Shown here: piece by piece, positions 52,301-61,634 of the stretch
How the letters are laid out: the number at the start of each line of letters is the position of its first letter
Numbering within the stretch: position 1 is the stretch's first letter
Assembly: GCA_900100895.1 (NCBI GenBank)
Contig: FMTX01000010.1
Coordinates: 1-64,000 of the forward strand
From: Lachnospiraceae bacterium YSD2013
GTDB lineage: Bacteria; Bacillota; Clostridia; Lachnospirales; Lachnospiraceae
Direction: 5' to 3'
Length of the DNA: 64,000 nt
Notes under the pieces: generated by a model
Told to the model about the DNA's origin: nothing
Database searches by the model: none
What the model saw: only the letters and a program-made list of their open reading frames with translations
Translations under genes and position numbers: made by a program

Positions 52301-54571
52301 CTATTTCTTTTCCTCGAGGTAGAGATTGACCCTCTTTTGTATGACGTTTATCACATCATCCAGTGATTTTTCCTTGTGGAAATACGACTCTATCTCGTCA
52401 CCGATTATCTCTCTTATGGTGTCGTCAATTTCGCAAGAAAGCGTTGCACCCTCAACCATGTTTTCAAGGACTTTTATGTCCTCTTCGTCCATTGAAAGGA
52501 TAAACTCTTCATTGTTCATCATGACTCTCGCACCATACCCGCCGTTGTTGTTGCACCAATCGTATAAAGTATCAATATCGGCCTTGGCTACTTCTTTATT
52601 GGCTCTGAACTGGTAACCATGATGGTCAGGCCTGCTCTTTAAAAGCGCCTTGATAATTTCCCAGGCTTCTTCTTTGTAATTACTGAAAGCGTTTATGGAA
52701 AACCTTGTGCCGTATGAAATATAGTATCCGTTTCCGTCGGAAGAAGGCGCACCGTAAGCTCTCATGTCTTTACCTACTCTTGCGCGGTCAAGAAGATACG
52801 TTTCGCCACCGGAAAAGAATTCGTGCAAAAGAACAATCTTACCATCCTTCGCATCGTCAAACTGTGTATCGTACATATTATTCATCCCGTCATTCCAATC
52901 GGGAAATGTTGCGGCGAACTCACACAGTTTTCTGAATTCCTCGGTGTCAAAGTTATATACCCCCTCTTCTCCTCCGAGGAACAATCTGTAATCGTTTTGA
53001 AGCATTATGAAAAGTACGCTATTATTGGATCCGTACGAAATAAACGGTATATTCCCAAGCTGCTTTCTGGCATCGTAAATATCTTCAACAGACAGTTTTT
53101 CCTTTTTACCAAACACTTTTTCATTACCCATAAAAGCGCTAATGTAGGCTCCGTTAACCAGGCTGTAAAGCTTATCACCTTCTTTGGACGCAAAAAGAAT
53201 CTTCTCATAGTAGTCGTTTAAGTCAAAAGAAGGATCGTTTTCAAGAATCGGCGCCAGGTCTTCCAGAAGACCCTTGTCCGAATACTTGCCGTAATTGCTG
53301 CTGTCAAACATGATTATGTCATAGCCTGCATTTTCAAGTATGTCTCTGTCGAATGCCTCCTCCATTTCATCCCAGTCGCTGTAATTATCGCTGTAGCATT
53401 TGATTTTAACCTTTATATCGGGATGAGCCTGATTGTATTCGGTTATTACCTTCGTCACTTCGGGATTGGCATAATAGCATGCAAGTGTAATGGTCTCAAC
53501 TTCCGGCACCTCGCCCTTTTCGTAACGCTTGACTGTAGCTTTCCTGGGCACCATAACCATGATTCTTTGTTTGTTACCGTCACCCATGTCCATTTCCTGC
53601 TCTTCATGAACAAAAAAGTACAGGACTATTTCGTCATCGGATTTTCTATACATGTACTGAAAACCCTGCTGGCCGATATCTATGTCAAGGAAATCGAACA
53701 GTCTCACAGTTTCCCAAGTCTTCGTATTTAAACTCTTAAGCGAAGAAGAATTCGCAATCAAAAGTTCATCTTCTCCGCCGGCATAAAGGTAAGATACGGA
53801 AGGAACAGTGACTATATCCTCTTCAACTTTGTCGGTCTTAGGGTCATAGCTTGAAAGCTCGCCCTGATAGTCCTTGAAAACATACAGCAAGCCGTCATTA
53901 CCCACGCACATATTGGGATAATTAATATCCATGATTGCCTTTTTATACCTAAGTTCTCCGTCAAGCATTACCAGGTTGTTGCCGATAGCCAGATATACAT
54001 TTGTGCCGTCACTTACAATATTCCCCGTCAGATACTCCTCCTCGGCGGCACCGGGAAGGTCTCTGTAATTTATTAAGTTAAGCACGGTTCCATCCAAAGA
54101 ACACTTGCCTATAAAGATGTTCTGATTTAATCCGTCATAAGAATATGCCGAAAAGACAAATGCATCATCTCCCCCGGGCACAAGCAAGGAGAGGTATGTA
54201 TTTTCATTCTCGAACTTAAGTTCTATATCATCTCCGATTTTCTCGCCTGTTTCCGAATCAACGATTCTGATGATCGAGCTTGATTCCTCGGTCTCCTGAT
54301 TGTATTTGCTGACCGTGTAGTATAACTTACCGTCTTTACAGAATTTGAAGTCCTCGTACTCCCCCTCAGGATTGTTTCTCTCGATTTTTTCAATAGTTGC
54401 CCTGTAGACGCCGTCGTCTTCTTTGACCGCTTCGGAAGTCGTTTGAGCTGAGCTTGACGTACCGCTTTTCTCGGGTTTAGCGTCCTCAGTCTTTTGCTTA
54501 CCGCAGGCTGCCATGCATACTGTCAAAAGAACAAGTACTGCTGCCAATACCAACACTTTAACTCGTTTCAT
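52301..54571 (-). CDS. Lipoprotein with propeller-like module and solute-binding domain (2)
   Basis: A 756-aa paralogue of the previous gene, with lipobox M-A-A-C (about Cys23). The propeller-like part (about 50-350) and family 1 binding domain (about 370-756: I-K-V-K-I-K-C-Y-S; Y-D-I-I-M-F-D-S) align in order with the neighbour. It retains the same C-terminal V-I-Q-K-R-V-N-L-Y-L-E-E ending as its neighbour, a clear sign of duplication. The ATG at 54571 has GGGGG 6 nt upstream; a longer frame start would add 15 residues ahead of the signal peptide. It lies 39 bp upstream of its paralogue. Confidence 0.82.
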   Translation of the reverse strand: MKRVKVLVLAAVLVLLTVCMAACGKQKTEDAKPEKSGTSSSAQTTSEAVKEDDGVYRATIEKIERNNPEGEYEDFKFCKDGKLYYTVSKYNQETEESSSIIRIVDSETGEKIGDDIELKFENENTYLSLLVPGGDDAFVFSAYSYDGLNQNIFIGKCSLDGTVLNLINYRDLPGAAEEEYLTGNIVSDGTNVYLAIGNNLVMLDGELRYKKAIMDINYPNMCVGNDGLLYVFKDYQGELSSYDPKTDKVEEDIVTVPSVSYLYAGGEDELLIANSSSLKSLNTKTWETVRLFDFLDIDIGQQGFQYMYRKSDDEIVLYFFVHEEQEMDMGDGNKQRIMVMVPRKATVKRYEKGEVPEVETITLACYYANPEVTKVITEYNQAHPDIKVKIKCYSDNYSDWDEMEEAFDRDILENAGYDIIMFDSSNYGKYSDKGLLEDLAPILENDPSFDLNDYYEKILFASKEGDKLYSLVNGAYISAFMGNEKVFGKKEKLSVEDIYDARKQLGNIPFISYGSNNSVLFIMLQNDYRLFLGGEEGVYNFDTEEFRKLCEFAATFPDWNDGMNNMYDTQFDDAKDGKIVLLHEFFSGGETYLLDRARVGKDMRAYGAPSSDGNGYYISYGTRFSINAFSNYKEEAWEIIKALLKSRPDHHGYQFRANKEVAKADIDTLYDWCNNNGGYGARVMMNNEEFILSMDEEDIKVLENMVEGATLSCEIDDTIREIIGDEIESYFHKEKSLDDVINVIQKRVNLYLEEKK

Positions 54572-54676
54572 TTTGTACCCCCATTTATGTACTGTATCAA
54601 TAATTGAACACTGCAATATAGATTGTAGCTTAATCCGCCCGCATGATTCAACCGATATAGCAAAAAATTAATAATT

Positions 54677-54692
54677 CTTAACAATTGTTAAG
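54677..54692. promoter_or_regulatory. 16-bp palindrome upstream of the second propeller lipoprotein
   Basis: CTTAACAATTGTTAAG is a perfect 16-bp palindrome in the 178-bp gap before the gene starting at 54571. A regulator site or the -35 region of that promoter could lie here. I see no other element in the gap except the upstream terminator. Confidence 0.5.
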
Positions 54693-54702
54693 TTCAACGG
54701 CC

Positions 54703-54737
54703 AAAGAAAAAGGAAGTGTACCGAAGTACTCTTCCTT
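54703..54737 (-). terminator. Intrinsic terminator after the 960-aa gene
   Basis: AAGGAAGaGTAC and GTACaCTTCCTT pair (54726-54737 with 54710-54721) around a stable TTCG tetraloop, followed by TTTCTTT on the minus strand. It lies 13 nt past the stop of the triple-propeller gene. Confidence 0.85.
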
Positions 54738-54749
54738 CAACCTCAATCA

Positions 54750-57632
54750 TTATTTGGTTCTTACTATGTGCGCTAACTGTAACTGTCCGGAACCGGTCTT
54801 GGTAACATATACCATGTGAATGGCTCCGTATGCATCGCAGCTTATGTCTGTCAGATAATAAGGCTCGATTCCCAGACTCTTATAATCAAAGAGCTTCGTG
54901 ACTGTTCCATCCTTAGGCTTGTAGCAGAATACTTCGTCTTCGGAGCCTTCGATAAGTAGTTCATCCTTGTCACCGGAGTACATGCCAAAGCAGACTCCGA
55001 TATTGGACTTTAATTCCAAAATCGTATCGGAAGAGGGCTCGTAAACGCTTAACTTACCATTATATCCGTCAAGTACATATACAAGATTGTCACTTCCTAT
55101 CGCGACATCGACATTATATGATGTCACAAGAATTCTTTTAAACTCAAAGTTTTCATCAAGCACGATAACCATCTGGTATCCGCCCGCAGCATCGTCTGCC
55201 TGAAGAGGAATATACGTATAGGCTCCGTCGAATTTGGTGCCCATAACTATGGAATAATTGCCAAATGACTTTATAATCTCTGTGACATTGGCAGCCTTAA
55301 GAACCTTGCCATCCTTGGAAATTCTCACTATGCAGTCATACTGCGATAAGTTCTCGTATGCATCTCCCGATGCAACAAAACCGCCGTCGGAGGTTCTGAA
55401 CATGTTCCAAAGGTTATAGTTGTTAAGTTCATCGGTAACAAGAACATCTTCACCTATCTGCTCTCCGGTTGCAACGTCGTAAGTTCTGTAGTAATCGTGG
55501 TAAGTCTTCTTACCGTTTTCTTCGGACTCAAGCATTACGACAGCATACATTATACCGTCGTATACGTTTATAATTCTCGGATTCTTATCAGCGGTTTCAT
55601 TGGTGCTTAAAGTATCTTCGGTTGCGAAGTATTCTCTCTTCTCACCGTTCTTCTTGGTAACGGTTCTTGAAACTGCGTCAAGCGCGTTTTCTTTGGCCGG
55701 TGCAATGTGCGCAATTTTCACTCCGATATTGTCACCCGCATAATCTTCATAAACAACATGAATGCTTCCGTCCTTACCGCGGAATACAGATTCTACAAAG
55801 CTTGTTGTAAGTCCAAGCTCCGAAAAATTAAACAGCTTCTTATATATGCCGGTGGTCGTATTGTAGGATGATAAGCACTCGTATTCGCATACAAATATCT
55901 CATCCTTGGCGCCTCTGTAAATACTGTCTGCAAATTTAATAGTGACAAGGTTCTCTTTAAGTTCACCGGTCACGGGATTGTATGATGACAGGCACTCGTT
56001 GTATGCATCGAGAAGGTATACAAGATTGTCCCCTCCCATACATACGCTTGAAGCGTTGGTGCCGAGCGTTTTAACTACATTTAAGTTTTCATCAAGAACA
56101 ACAGTCTTTGAAAAGTATTGCTCGTCTCCCGTAGTCGGAAGGTATGAAACATATATGTAAGTACCGTCTGACTTTAAGGACATAACAATCATTTCGCCGA
56201 AGCTGTAGCCCAGAATGTCGTAAAGGTTTTTCTTCTTGATAAGCGCTCCGTCGGTGCCGATTCTTGCAAGAACGTCTATAGTGGTGTCGTTCTCGTAATC
56301 ATATCCGAGGAGTACATATCCCTTGTCGCCCGCAGGTGCAATCTTAGTGGCAAACATGGTCTTAGATGACTTGGAAAGATCCACATCCTCGCCGATCTGC
56401 TCGTAGGTCAGCGCATCTCTTGTGCGAAGTACGTCATGCAAGCCGTTCTTTTTGTCCGAAACCGATACCACACTATATAAAAGTCCGTCTTCGGCAAAAC
56501 AATAAATATTGCTTTCGCCCTGAGCTTCCGGATTGAATGCTTCTATCTCAGCTGCGTACTTGGTGGAATCTTCTGTAACAGACGTGCCCGTAACCGTAGC
56601 AATGTAATAAACGTCGGTTGTGCCTTCGGGTGTCAGATAATCTCTGCCTACCAACGTATCAAACACAAAATTAAGATTACCGTCGGCATCTTTGTATACG
56701 TCGTCAAAAGAAACCGCCGATATATCTACATCAGAAAAATCAAAAAGTCTGGTAGCGGTTTTGTAAAGGTAATCGCAGGCATAAATCGATCTTCCGTCGG
56801 AAACGAACACCTCGTTCTTGTCTCCGCCGAAAACAGCATTGCCGCCCTCTATTACAGTCACATCCATCGATCTTTCGATAGAAGGATTGTATGCATATAA
56901 AGCGCCTTTTCCCGACTCGATATAATACGCAAGGCCCTCCTTGTCCAGGCAAATGCGTGGAGTGTTGGCCGGAACTATCTGCTTGCTAAGCTCCATATCT
57001 TCGTCAAATACAAGTACCTGTCCGTCGATGGCAACATATGTAAAGCCTCCGTCGGACGCAAGACCCGTAAGAGTCTCGGCATTTATGCTCGCATCTGCTG
57101 CCTCAGCAAGGTCAACTTTATAGCTTACCTTACCGTTATCGGAATATTTAACCAGATAAACGGAAGTATCTCCGTCATCTGCAGTCTCGACAACGGCCAT
57201 GTAGTAACCTTCCTCGCAAGGTACGATTTTCTTAACGTCTGCATCCTTAAAGTCACCCTTTAAACTTAAGTCCTTGCCGACAGTCTTATCTGTGGCAATA
57301 TCTGTGGCTCTTAAAAAGCAGTTTCTGTTGCCTGTGGATTCTTTGACCTCTACTATCGTATAAAAACGATTTTCACTTACAAAAGCGTATCTTGTTTCCT
57401 CAATACCTTTATCGGACAAATCAAGTCGCTTGATGGTCGAAGAGTACTCGTTGTCCTTATCTTCAAGGATCTCGATAACTTCTTCCTCAATCTCCTCTTC
57501 GACTTCTTCTATCTCTTCCACCACGGGAGTCTCGAGCAGATAATGCTCGGATTCCGCAGCGTCCTTATCTGTGGCATTATTAACACCTGCAAGAATGCCC
57601 CAAAGTGCAAATATAAATAACCAGTGTTTCAT
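54750..57632 (-). CDS. Exported protein with three propeller-like modules
   Basis: The 960-aa protein has an N-terminal hydrophobic signal (residues 1-21), an acidic E/V/I stretch (about 38-57) and then three tandem copies of a roughly 300-residue module related to the N-terminal part of the two neighbouring lipoproteins. Repeated features include I-G-E-D-V or V-G-K-D-L, V-V-L-D-E-N, D-N-L-V-Y-(L/V)-L-D, and L-F-(D/N)-(Y/F). It lacks the solute-binding domain and has no lipobox cysteine. It follows the DAHP synthase gene by 32 bp. Function unknown; a secreted or surface scaffold is a guess. Confidence 0.75.
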   Translation of the reverse strand: MKHWLFIFALWGILAGVNNATDKDAAESEHYLLETPVVEEIEEVEEEIEEEVIEILEDKDNEYSSTIKRLDLSDKGIEETRYAFVSENRFYTIVEVKESTGNRNCFLRATDIATDKTVGKDLSLKGDFKDADVKKIVPCEEGYYMAVVETADDGDTSVYLVKYSDNGKVSYKVDLAEAADASINAETLTGLASDGGFTYVAIDGQVLVFDEDMELSKQIVPANTPRICLDKEGLAYYIESGKGALYAYNPSIERSMDVTVIEGGNAVFGGDKNEVFVSDGRSIYACDYLYKTATRLFDFSDVDISAVSFDDVYKDADGNLNFVFDTLVGRDYLTPEGTTDVYYIATVTGTSVTEDSTKYAAEIEAFNPEAQGESNIYCFAEDGLLYSVVSVSDKKNGLHDVLRTRDALTYEQIGEDVDLSKSSKTMFATKIAPAGDKGYVLLGYDYENDTTIDVLARIGTDGALIKKKNLYDILGYSFGEMIVMSLKSDGTYIYVSYLPTTGDEQYFSKTVVLDENLNVVKTLGTNASSVCMGGDNLVYLLDAYNECLSSYNPVTGELKENLVTIKFADSIYRGAKDEIFVCEYECLSSYNTTTGIYKKLFNFSELGLTTSFVESVFRGKDGSIHVVYEDYAGDNIGVKIAHIAPAKENALDAVSRTVTKKNGEKREYFATEDTLSTNETADKNPRIINVYDGIMYAVVMLESEENGKKTYHDYYRTYDVATGEQIGEDVLVTDELNNYNLWNMFRTSDGGFVASGDAYENLSQYDCIVRISKDGKVLKAANVTEIIKSFGNYSIVMGTKFDGAYTYIPLQADDAAGGYQMVIVLDENFEFKRILVTSYNVDVAIGSDNLVYVLDGYNGKLSVYEPSSDTILELKSNIGVCFGMYSGDKDELLIEGSEDEVFCYKPKDGTVTKLFDYKSLGIEPYYLTDISCDAYGAIHMVYVTKTGSGQLQLAHIVRTK

Positions 57633-57664
57633 CGTATCTCCAAAATTCCTGACTTCTCATTTAT

Positions 57665-58693
57665 TTACAGCATCTCTGCTATTTCTTTGACCAGTTTCTC
57701 GGTCTTCTTCCAGCCTAAGCAGGCGTCGGTAATGGACTTACCGTATACACCGCCTCCGATCTTCTGGTTGCCGTCCTCGATGTAACTTTCCACCATAAAG
57801 CCCTTAACAAGGCTCTTTGCATCAGAACTATCCTTGCAAAAAGAAAGAACCTCTTTGATGATACGTCCCTGAAGTAGCGGGTTCTTGCCTGAATTACAGT
57901 GATTGCAGTCGATTACAACTCCCGGATGGGGAAGCTCTGTCTTGTCATACAAAGCCTTAAGACGCATAACATCCTCAAAGTGATAATTGGGAGATGCAAG
58001 ACCTCTCATATCGTTAAAGCCGCGAAGTACCGCATGCGCATAAGGATTGCCCTTTGAGTGAGCCGCCCAACCACGATAGATAAAAGAATGACCCGTGCTG
58101 GCCGCAGTAATTGCGTTCATCATAACTGTTAAGTCACCGCTGGTAGGGTTCTTCATACCTACCGGCACCTCGATACCGCTTGCGGTAAGTCTGTGCTGCT
58201 GGTCCTCAACCGAGCGCGCACCTATAGCCACGTAGCCAAGCAAATCGTCTACATACTTGTAGTTCTCTGGATACAAAAGCTCGTCGGCACATGTAAAGCC
58301 TGTCTCCTTAATGGTACGCATATGAATCTCACGCGTAGCGATAATACCCTTGAACAAATCGGGCTTCTCATTAGGGTTCGGCTGATGTAAGAATCCCTTA
58401 TATCCCTCACCCGTGGTACGGGGCTTGGAGGTATAAAGGCGCGGGATAATATATATCTTCTCGCTTACCTCATCCGCAAGGCCGCGTAGCCTGTTAAAGT
58501 AATCAAGCACGCTCACTTCATTGTCGGCGGAACACGGTCCGATTATAAGCAGAATACGGTTATCCGTACCGTCGAAAATGCCCTTTATTTCCTTGTCTCT
58601 TCTTTCGAAAACTTGGCGAAGGTCCTCGGTTAAGGGATACATTTCCTTAACCTCCATGGGAATCGCGAGCTTTCTTTCAAAATCCATATTCAT
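57665..58693 (-). CDS. 3-deoxy-7-phosphoheptulonate synthase (class I)
   Basis: This enzyme joins PEP and erythrose 4-phosphate to begin the shikimate pathway. The 342-aa protein matches the AroFGH type: I-I-G-P-C-S-A-D-N, R-L-Y-T-S-K-P-R-T-T, K-N-P-T-S-G-D-L, S-K-G-N-P-Y-A-H-A-V-L-R-G and D-C-N-H-C-N-S-G-K. The start at 58693 has GAGG 8 nt upstream. Its feedback sensitivity cannot be read. It lies 12 bp after the pncB gene, not in an aromatic operon. Confidence 0.95.
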   Translation of the reverse strand: MNMDFERKLAIPMEVKEMYPLTEDLRQVFERRDKEIKGIFDGTDNRILLIIGPCSADNEVSVLDYFNRLRGLADEVSEKIYIIPRLYTSKPRTTGEGYKGFLHQPNPNEKPDLFKGIIATREIHMRTIKETGFTCADELLYPENYKYVDDLLGYVAIGARSVEDQQHRLTASGIEVPVGMKNPTSGDLTVMMNAITAASTGHSFIYRGWAAHSKGNPYAHAVLRGFNDMRGLASPNYHFEDVMRLKALYDKTELPHPGVVIDCNHCNSGKNPLLQGRIIKEVLSFCKDSSDAKSLVKGFMVESYIEDGNQKIGGGVYGKSITDACLGWKKTEKLVKEIAEML

Positions 58694-58705
58694 AAAGAAT
58701 ACCTC

Positions 58706-59926
58706 TTATACGCGGAGAGAATCTCCGAGTTCATTGTTCATGCGCCACTCGATACAACGCTTTAAGTAGTGCACATAGTCAGGGTTCTTGCATACGCTCT
58801 TGCCCTCAACATCAGAAATCTTGGCCACATCGCAGCCGTTGCAGGCGGTAGTCTTCATGACAATGTTAAGTGCGGGAACGCAAGTGTCATTGGCAATGAA
58901 TGTACCGATACCGAAAGCGGTCTTGGCCTTGCCCTTAAAGTATCTGCAAATCTTTGTAGCGCGCTCGAAATCAAGGCTGTCGCTGAAAAGCAAAGTCTTG
59001 GTTAAGGGATCGATACCAAGAGACTTGTAATGTTCAATCATAAGCTCGCCCCACTCGTAAGGATCGCCCGAATCGTGGCGAACGCCGGAGAACAGAGTCG
59101 AGAAAGTAAGCTGGAAGTCCTTAAGGAAGCACTTGGTAGTAATTGCATCCGTAAGAGCGGTTCCGTTTAATACGCCGTATTCCTTAACCCACGCATCAAG
59201 CGCATACCAGTTGGAATATGCGGGATTGTGCTTGTGGTTACCCTGTCCTACGCACATAATCCACTCGTGAGCCATGGTGCCGACGGGTGTAAGATTGTGC
59301 TTCTTGGCAAGATATACGTTCGACGTACCGACGAACGTAGAGTTCTTAAGATGTGCGGTCGAAAGCTCGAGTACCGCAAGGTCCTGAGCCTCACCGGACA
59401 ATCTTCTTCTTAAACCGAATTCCGAGAAAGCACCGAGCTCGTATTCGCCTGCTTCAAGCTTCTTAATCTTATCTTCGAGACGCTCCTTGAAGCTCTCAAA
59501 AAGCTTGTTGTAATCATATGCCATTCTGAAGTAAACTTCATTGACAATGGCAAGTGTGGGAATCTCGTACATCGAAGTATTAAGCCATGTACCTCTGGTC
59601 TCGATGGTAAGTCCGCAAGGCGCATCCGTGCCAAAAGAAAAATCATCGAAACGAGGCTTCCAAAGTCTTAAGAAATCCACGTAAGAGCCTCTGATCCACT
59701 TAATGTTGTTAAGATAGTCAAGCTCATCTTCTTTGAATCGAAGATCGCAATACATCCTTATCTGTCGCTTAATCTCTTCCACCATCTCGGGTGTGAAATG
59801 CACCTCAGCATTTCGGCACTTAAAAGACCATGTGGTCTTGTACTCGCTGAACTGGTGGTAAATTGCCTGCCCCATAGAAAATTTGTAGGCATCTGTTTCA
59901 AGTAAACTTGTAATAATAGGTTCCAT
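58706..59926 (-). CDS. pncB: Nicotinate phosphoribosyltransferase
   Basis: PncB salvages nicotinate into NAD synthesis. The 406-aa protein has the start I-I-T-S-L-L-E-T-D-A-Y-K-F-S-M-G-Q-A-I, E-F-G-L-R-R-R-L, the active-site region F-V-G-T-S-N-V-Y-L-A, and S-G-V-R-H-D-S-G-D-P-Y-E-W. The length is normal for the enterobacterial-type enzyme. It diverges from the lipoprotein gene at 60051. GGGGAGG precedes the ATG. Confidence 0.94.
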   Translation of the reverse strand: MEPIITSLLETDAYKFSMGQAIYHQFSEYKTTWSFKCRNAEVHFTPEMVEEIKRQIRMYCDLRFKEDELDYLNNIKWIRGSYVDFLRLWKPRFDDFSFGTDAPCGLTIETRGTWLNTSMYEIPTLAIVNEVYFRMAYDYNKLFESFKERLEDKIKKLEAGEYELGAFSEFGLRRRLSGEAQDLAVLELSTAHLKNSTFVGTSNVYLAKKHNLTPVGTMAHEWIMCVGQGNHKHNPAYSNWYALDAWVKEYGVLNGTALTDAITTKCFLKDFQLTFSTLFSGVRHDSGDPYEWGELMIEHYKSLGIDPLTKTLLFSDSLDFERATKICRYFKGKAKTAFGIGTFIANDTCVPALNIVMKTTACNGCDVAKISDVEGKSVCKNPDYVHYLKRCIEWRMNNELGDSLRV

Positions 59927-59978
59927 ATGAACACATCCTCCCCCTATTTAGAGTCAAAAATAATAATAGATGAAACCT

Positions 59979-60050
59979 CGGTTATTTGCAAGGATATTGA
60001 TAGTGTGTTAAAGTCTATTTAACACGTGAATGTACATATGAGGTACACAT
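59979..60050 (+). promoter_or_regulatory. Promoter region of the lipoprotein-radical SAM operon
   Basis: A possible promoter is TTGCAA-17-TAAAGT starting about 59977. It is overlapped by an inverted repeat GTGTTAAA-gtcta-TTTAACAC (60005-60025), which could be an operator. A ribosome-binding GAGG lies 8 nt before the ATG at 60051. A short out-of-frame ATG frame (60038-60070) overlaps the start and could affect translation. Confidence 0.5.
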
Positions 60051-60488
60051 ATGAGAAGAAAGACCAATAAGCGCGGCGTACTCGCCATTATAGGCATGGT
60101 ATCGGCCCTTTTCGCATCTGCTTGCGGAAGCAGCGGTGAGCCCTTTGACCCTGCCCAAAATGCACCCGATACCCTTTACGGGCCTTCTTTTACAAGCGAA
60201 GATGAATACGACCCCGCCAATAATTTAAACGAAGATGTATACGGTCCTCCCGAATGGTTCGGTGAGGAGCCCGATGATAATACGACACCTACAGAGGAAG
60301 AACCTATGTCAGACATAAGCTCCAACTTCTCTTTCCGCGAAGACACTTCCGGCAACACAAGAGCCCACGACGTATCTGCGAATCTTAAACAGGATATTTC
60401 AGCCGGCGACGATAATTTCAAGCCCGCCGACAACATTGCCGAGCCCGTCTACGGTCCTCCCGCAGGCGAAAAAGACGCTACGGAGTAA
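60051..60488 (+). CDS. Small lipoprotein with three Y-G-P repeats
   Basis: The 145-aa protein has a basic N-terminus, a hydrophobic signal and a lipobox-like S-A-C (Cys25, its only cysteine). The mature part is hydrophilic and probably unfolded. Three copies of a 14-15 residue motif are visible: F-D-P-A-Q-N-A-P-D-T-L-Y-G-P (32-45), Y-D-P-A-N-N-L-N-E-D-V-Y-G-P-P (53-67), F-K-P-A-D-N-I-A-E-P-V-Y-G-P-P (123-137). The next gene, 5 bp away, encodes a radical SAM enzyme with a SPASM domain. Repeated motifs next to such an enzyme suggest the repeats are its modification sites, an inference. I do not know its family. Confidence 0.75.
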   Translation: MRRKTNKRGVLAIIGMVSALFASACGSSGEPFDPAQNAPDTLYGPSFTSEDEYDPANNLNEDVYGPPEWFGEEPDDNTTPTEEEPMSDISSNFSFREDTSGNTRAHDVSANLKQDISAGDDNFKPADNIAEPVYGPPAGEKDATE

Positions 60489-60493
60489 CCACC

Positions 60494-61582
60494 ATGAGCA
60501 ATTCAGGATTATCCGACTCTGTCAAAAGAAAACATTTAAATCAACTTGCAACATACAGGGATGAGGAGTTAAGGCCTCATCCCGCTTTGCATTCTTTATT
60601 CTTTGAGCTTACGATTAACTGTAACGAGCACTGTCTCCACTGTGGTTCCAAATGTGGTGACATTTCCGAGGAAGCGCCCCTTACCACAGCCGAATGGAAG
60701 CATATCCTCGACGATGTAAAAAAGGATTTCGGCACCGATGCTCTCCGCCTTTGCATCACCGGCGGTGAGCCCCTTCTTAACAAGGATTTCTTTGACATCA
60801 TGGGGTACGCGCACTCTCTCGGATTTGACTGGGGCATGACCAGTAACGGTACACTCATCACCCCTGAAGTGGCCCATAAGCTCGCAGAAACCGGCATGCG
60901 CACCATATCAATCAGTGTAGACGGCCTTAAGGACACCCACGATTGGTTCAGGCAAGTGCCCGGAAGCTATGAACGCACCATGGCCGGCATCAGGAATCTC
61001 CTTAACGAAAAGAGCTTTAACCACGTCCAGGTTACAACCGTCGTGCATCACAGAAATATCGGTGAGCTTGACGAAATGTATGAAATCATGAAAGCCCTCG
61101 GCATCCGCTCCTGGCGCGTTATCAACATCGAGCCTATCGGGCGTGCCAAGGACAACCCCGAGCTTATGCTTACGGGGGATGAATACAAGTATGTTCTCGA
61201 CTTTATAAAGACTCATCGTTTTGAGTCCCCCATGGAAGTTACATATGGCTGCTCTCACTTTCTACCCATCGAATACGAGCGCGAAGTCCGCAAGTGGTAC
61301 TTCCTCTGCAACGCAGGCGTATACACCGCAAGCATCATGTACAACGGTAACATCGGAGCCTGCCTCGACATCGAGCGCCGCCCCGAGCTTGTGGAAGGTA
61401 ACATCCGCCGCGACAGATTTAAAGATGTGTGGGAAAAGGGCTTTAAGATTTACAGAAGTGACTATAGAAAGTGTGGTCCCTGCAAGGACTGCCCCGATTA
61501 CAAATACTGCGCGGGCGACTCATTCCACACCTGGAACTTCGATAAAATGGAGCCGAACCTCTGCCTACGCAAATTACTGTAA
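60494..61582 (+). CDS. Radical SAM/SPASM enzyme paired with a lipoprotein
   Basis: The 362-aa protein has the radical SAM cluster motif C43-N-E-H-C47-L-H-C50 and the G-G-E-P motif (I-T-G-G-E-P-L-L), followed by a SPASM-type C-terminus with many cysteines (C-N-A-G-V-Y; A-C-L-D-I; K-C-G-P-C-K-D-C-P-D-Y-K-Y-C-A-G; final L-C). Such enzymes bind auxiliary iron-sulfur clusters and often modify peptides or proteins. It begins 5 bp after the lipoprotein stop, so the pair is translated together. A related pairing of a radical SAM enzyme and lipoprotein is known in Bacteroidetes, with unknown product. Here the likely substrate is the neighbouring lipoprotein. Confidence 0.85.
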   Translation: MSNSGLSDSVKRKHLNQLATYRDEELRPHPALHSLFFELTINCNEHCLHCGSKCGDISEEAPLTTAEWKHILDDVKKDFGTDALRLCITGGEPLLNKDFFDIMGYAHSLGFDWGMTSNGTLITPEVAHKLAETGMRTISISVDGLKDTHDWFRQVPGSYERTMAGIRNLLNEKSFNHVQVTTVVHHRNIGELDEMYEIMKALGIRSWRVINIEPIGRAKDNPELMLTGDEYKYVLDFIKTHRFESPMEVTYGCSHFLPIEYEREVRKWYFLCNAGVYTASIMYNGNIGACLDIERRPELVEGNIRRDRFKDVWEKGFKIYRSDYRKCGPCKDCPDYKYCAGDSFHTWNFDKMEPNLCLRKLL

Positions 61583-61591
61583 GACATAAAA

Positions 61592-61627
61592 AACCTGTGT
61601 GAGCTTAACTGCCCGCACAGGTTTTCT
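61592..61627 (+). terminator. Bidirectional terminator between the radical SAM and HD-GYP genes
   Basis: AACCTGTGTG (61592-61601) pairs with CGCACAGGTT (61614-61623) with one wobble, around a 12-nt loop. TTCTTT follows on the plus strand and TTTTTTA on the minus strand, so it can serve both convergent genes. Confidence 0.85.
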
Positions 61628-61634
61628 TTGACCT

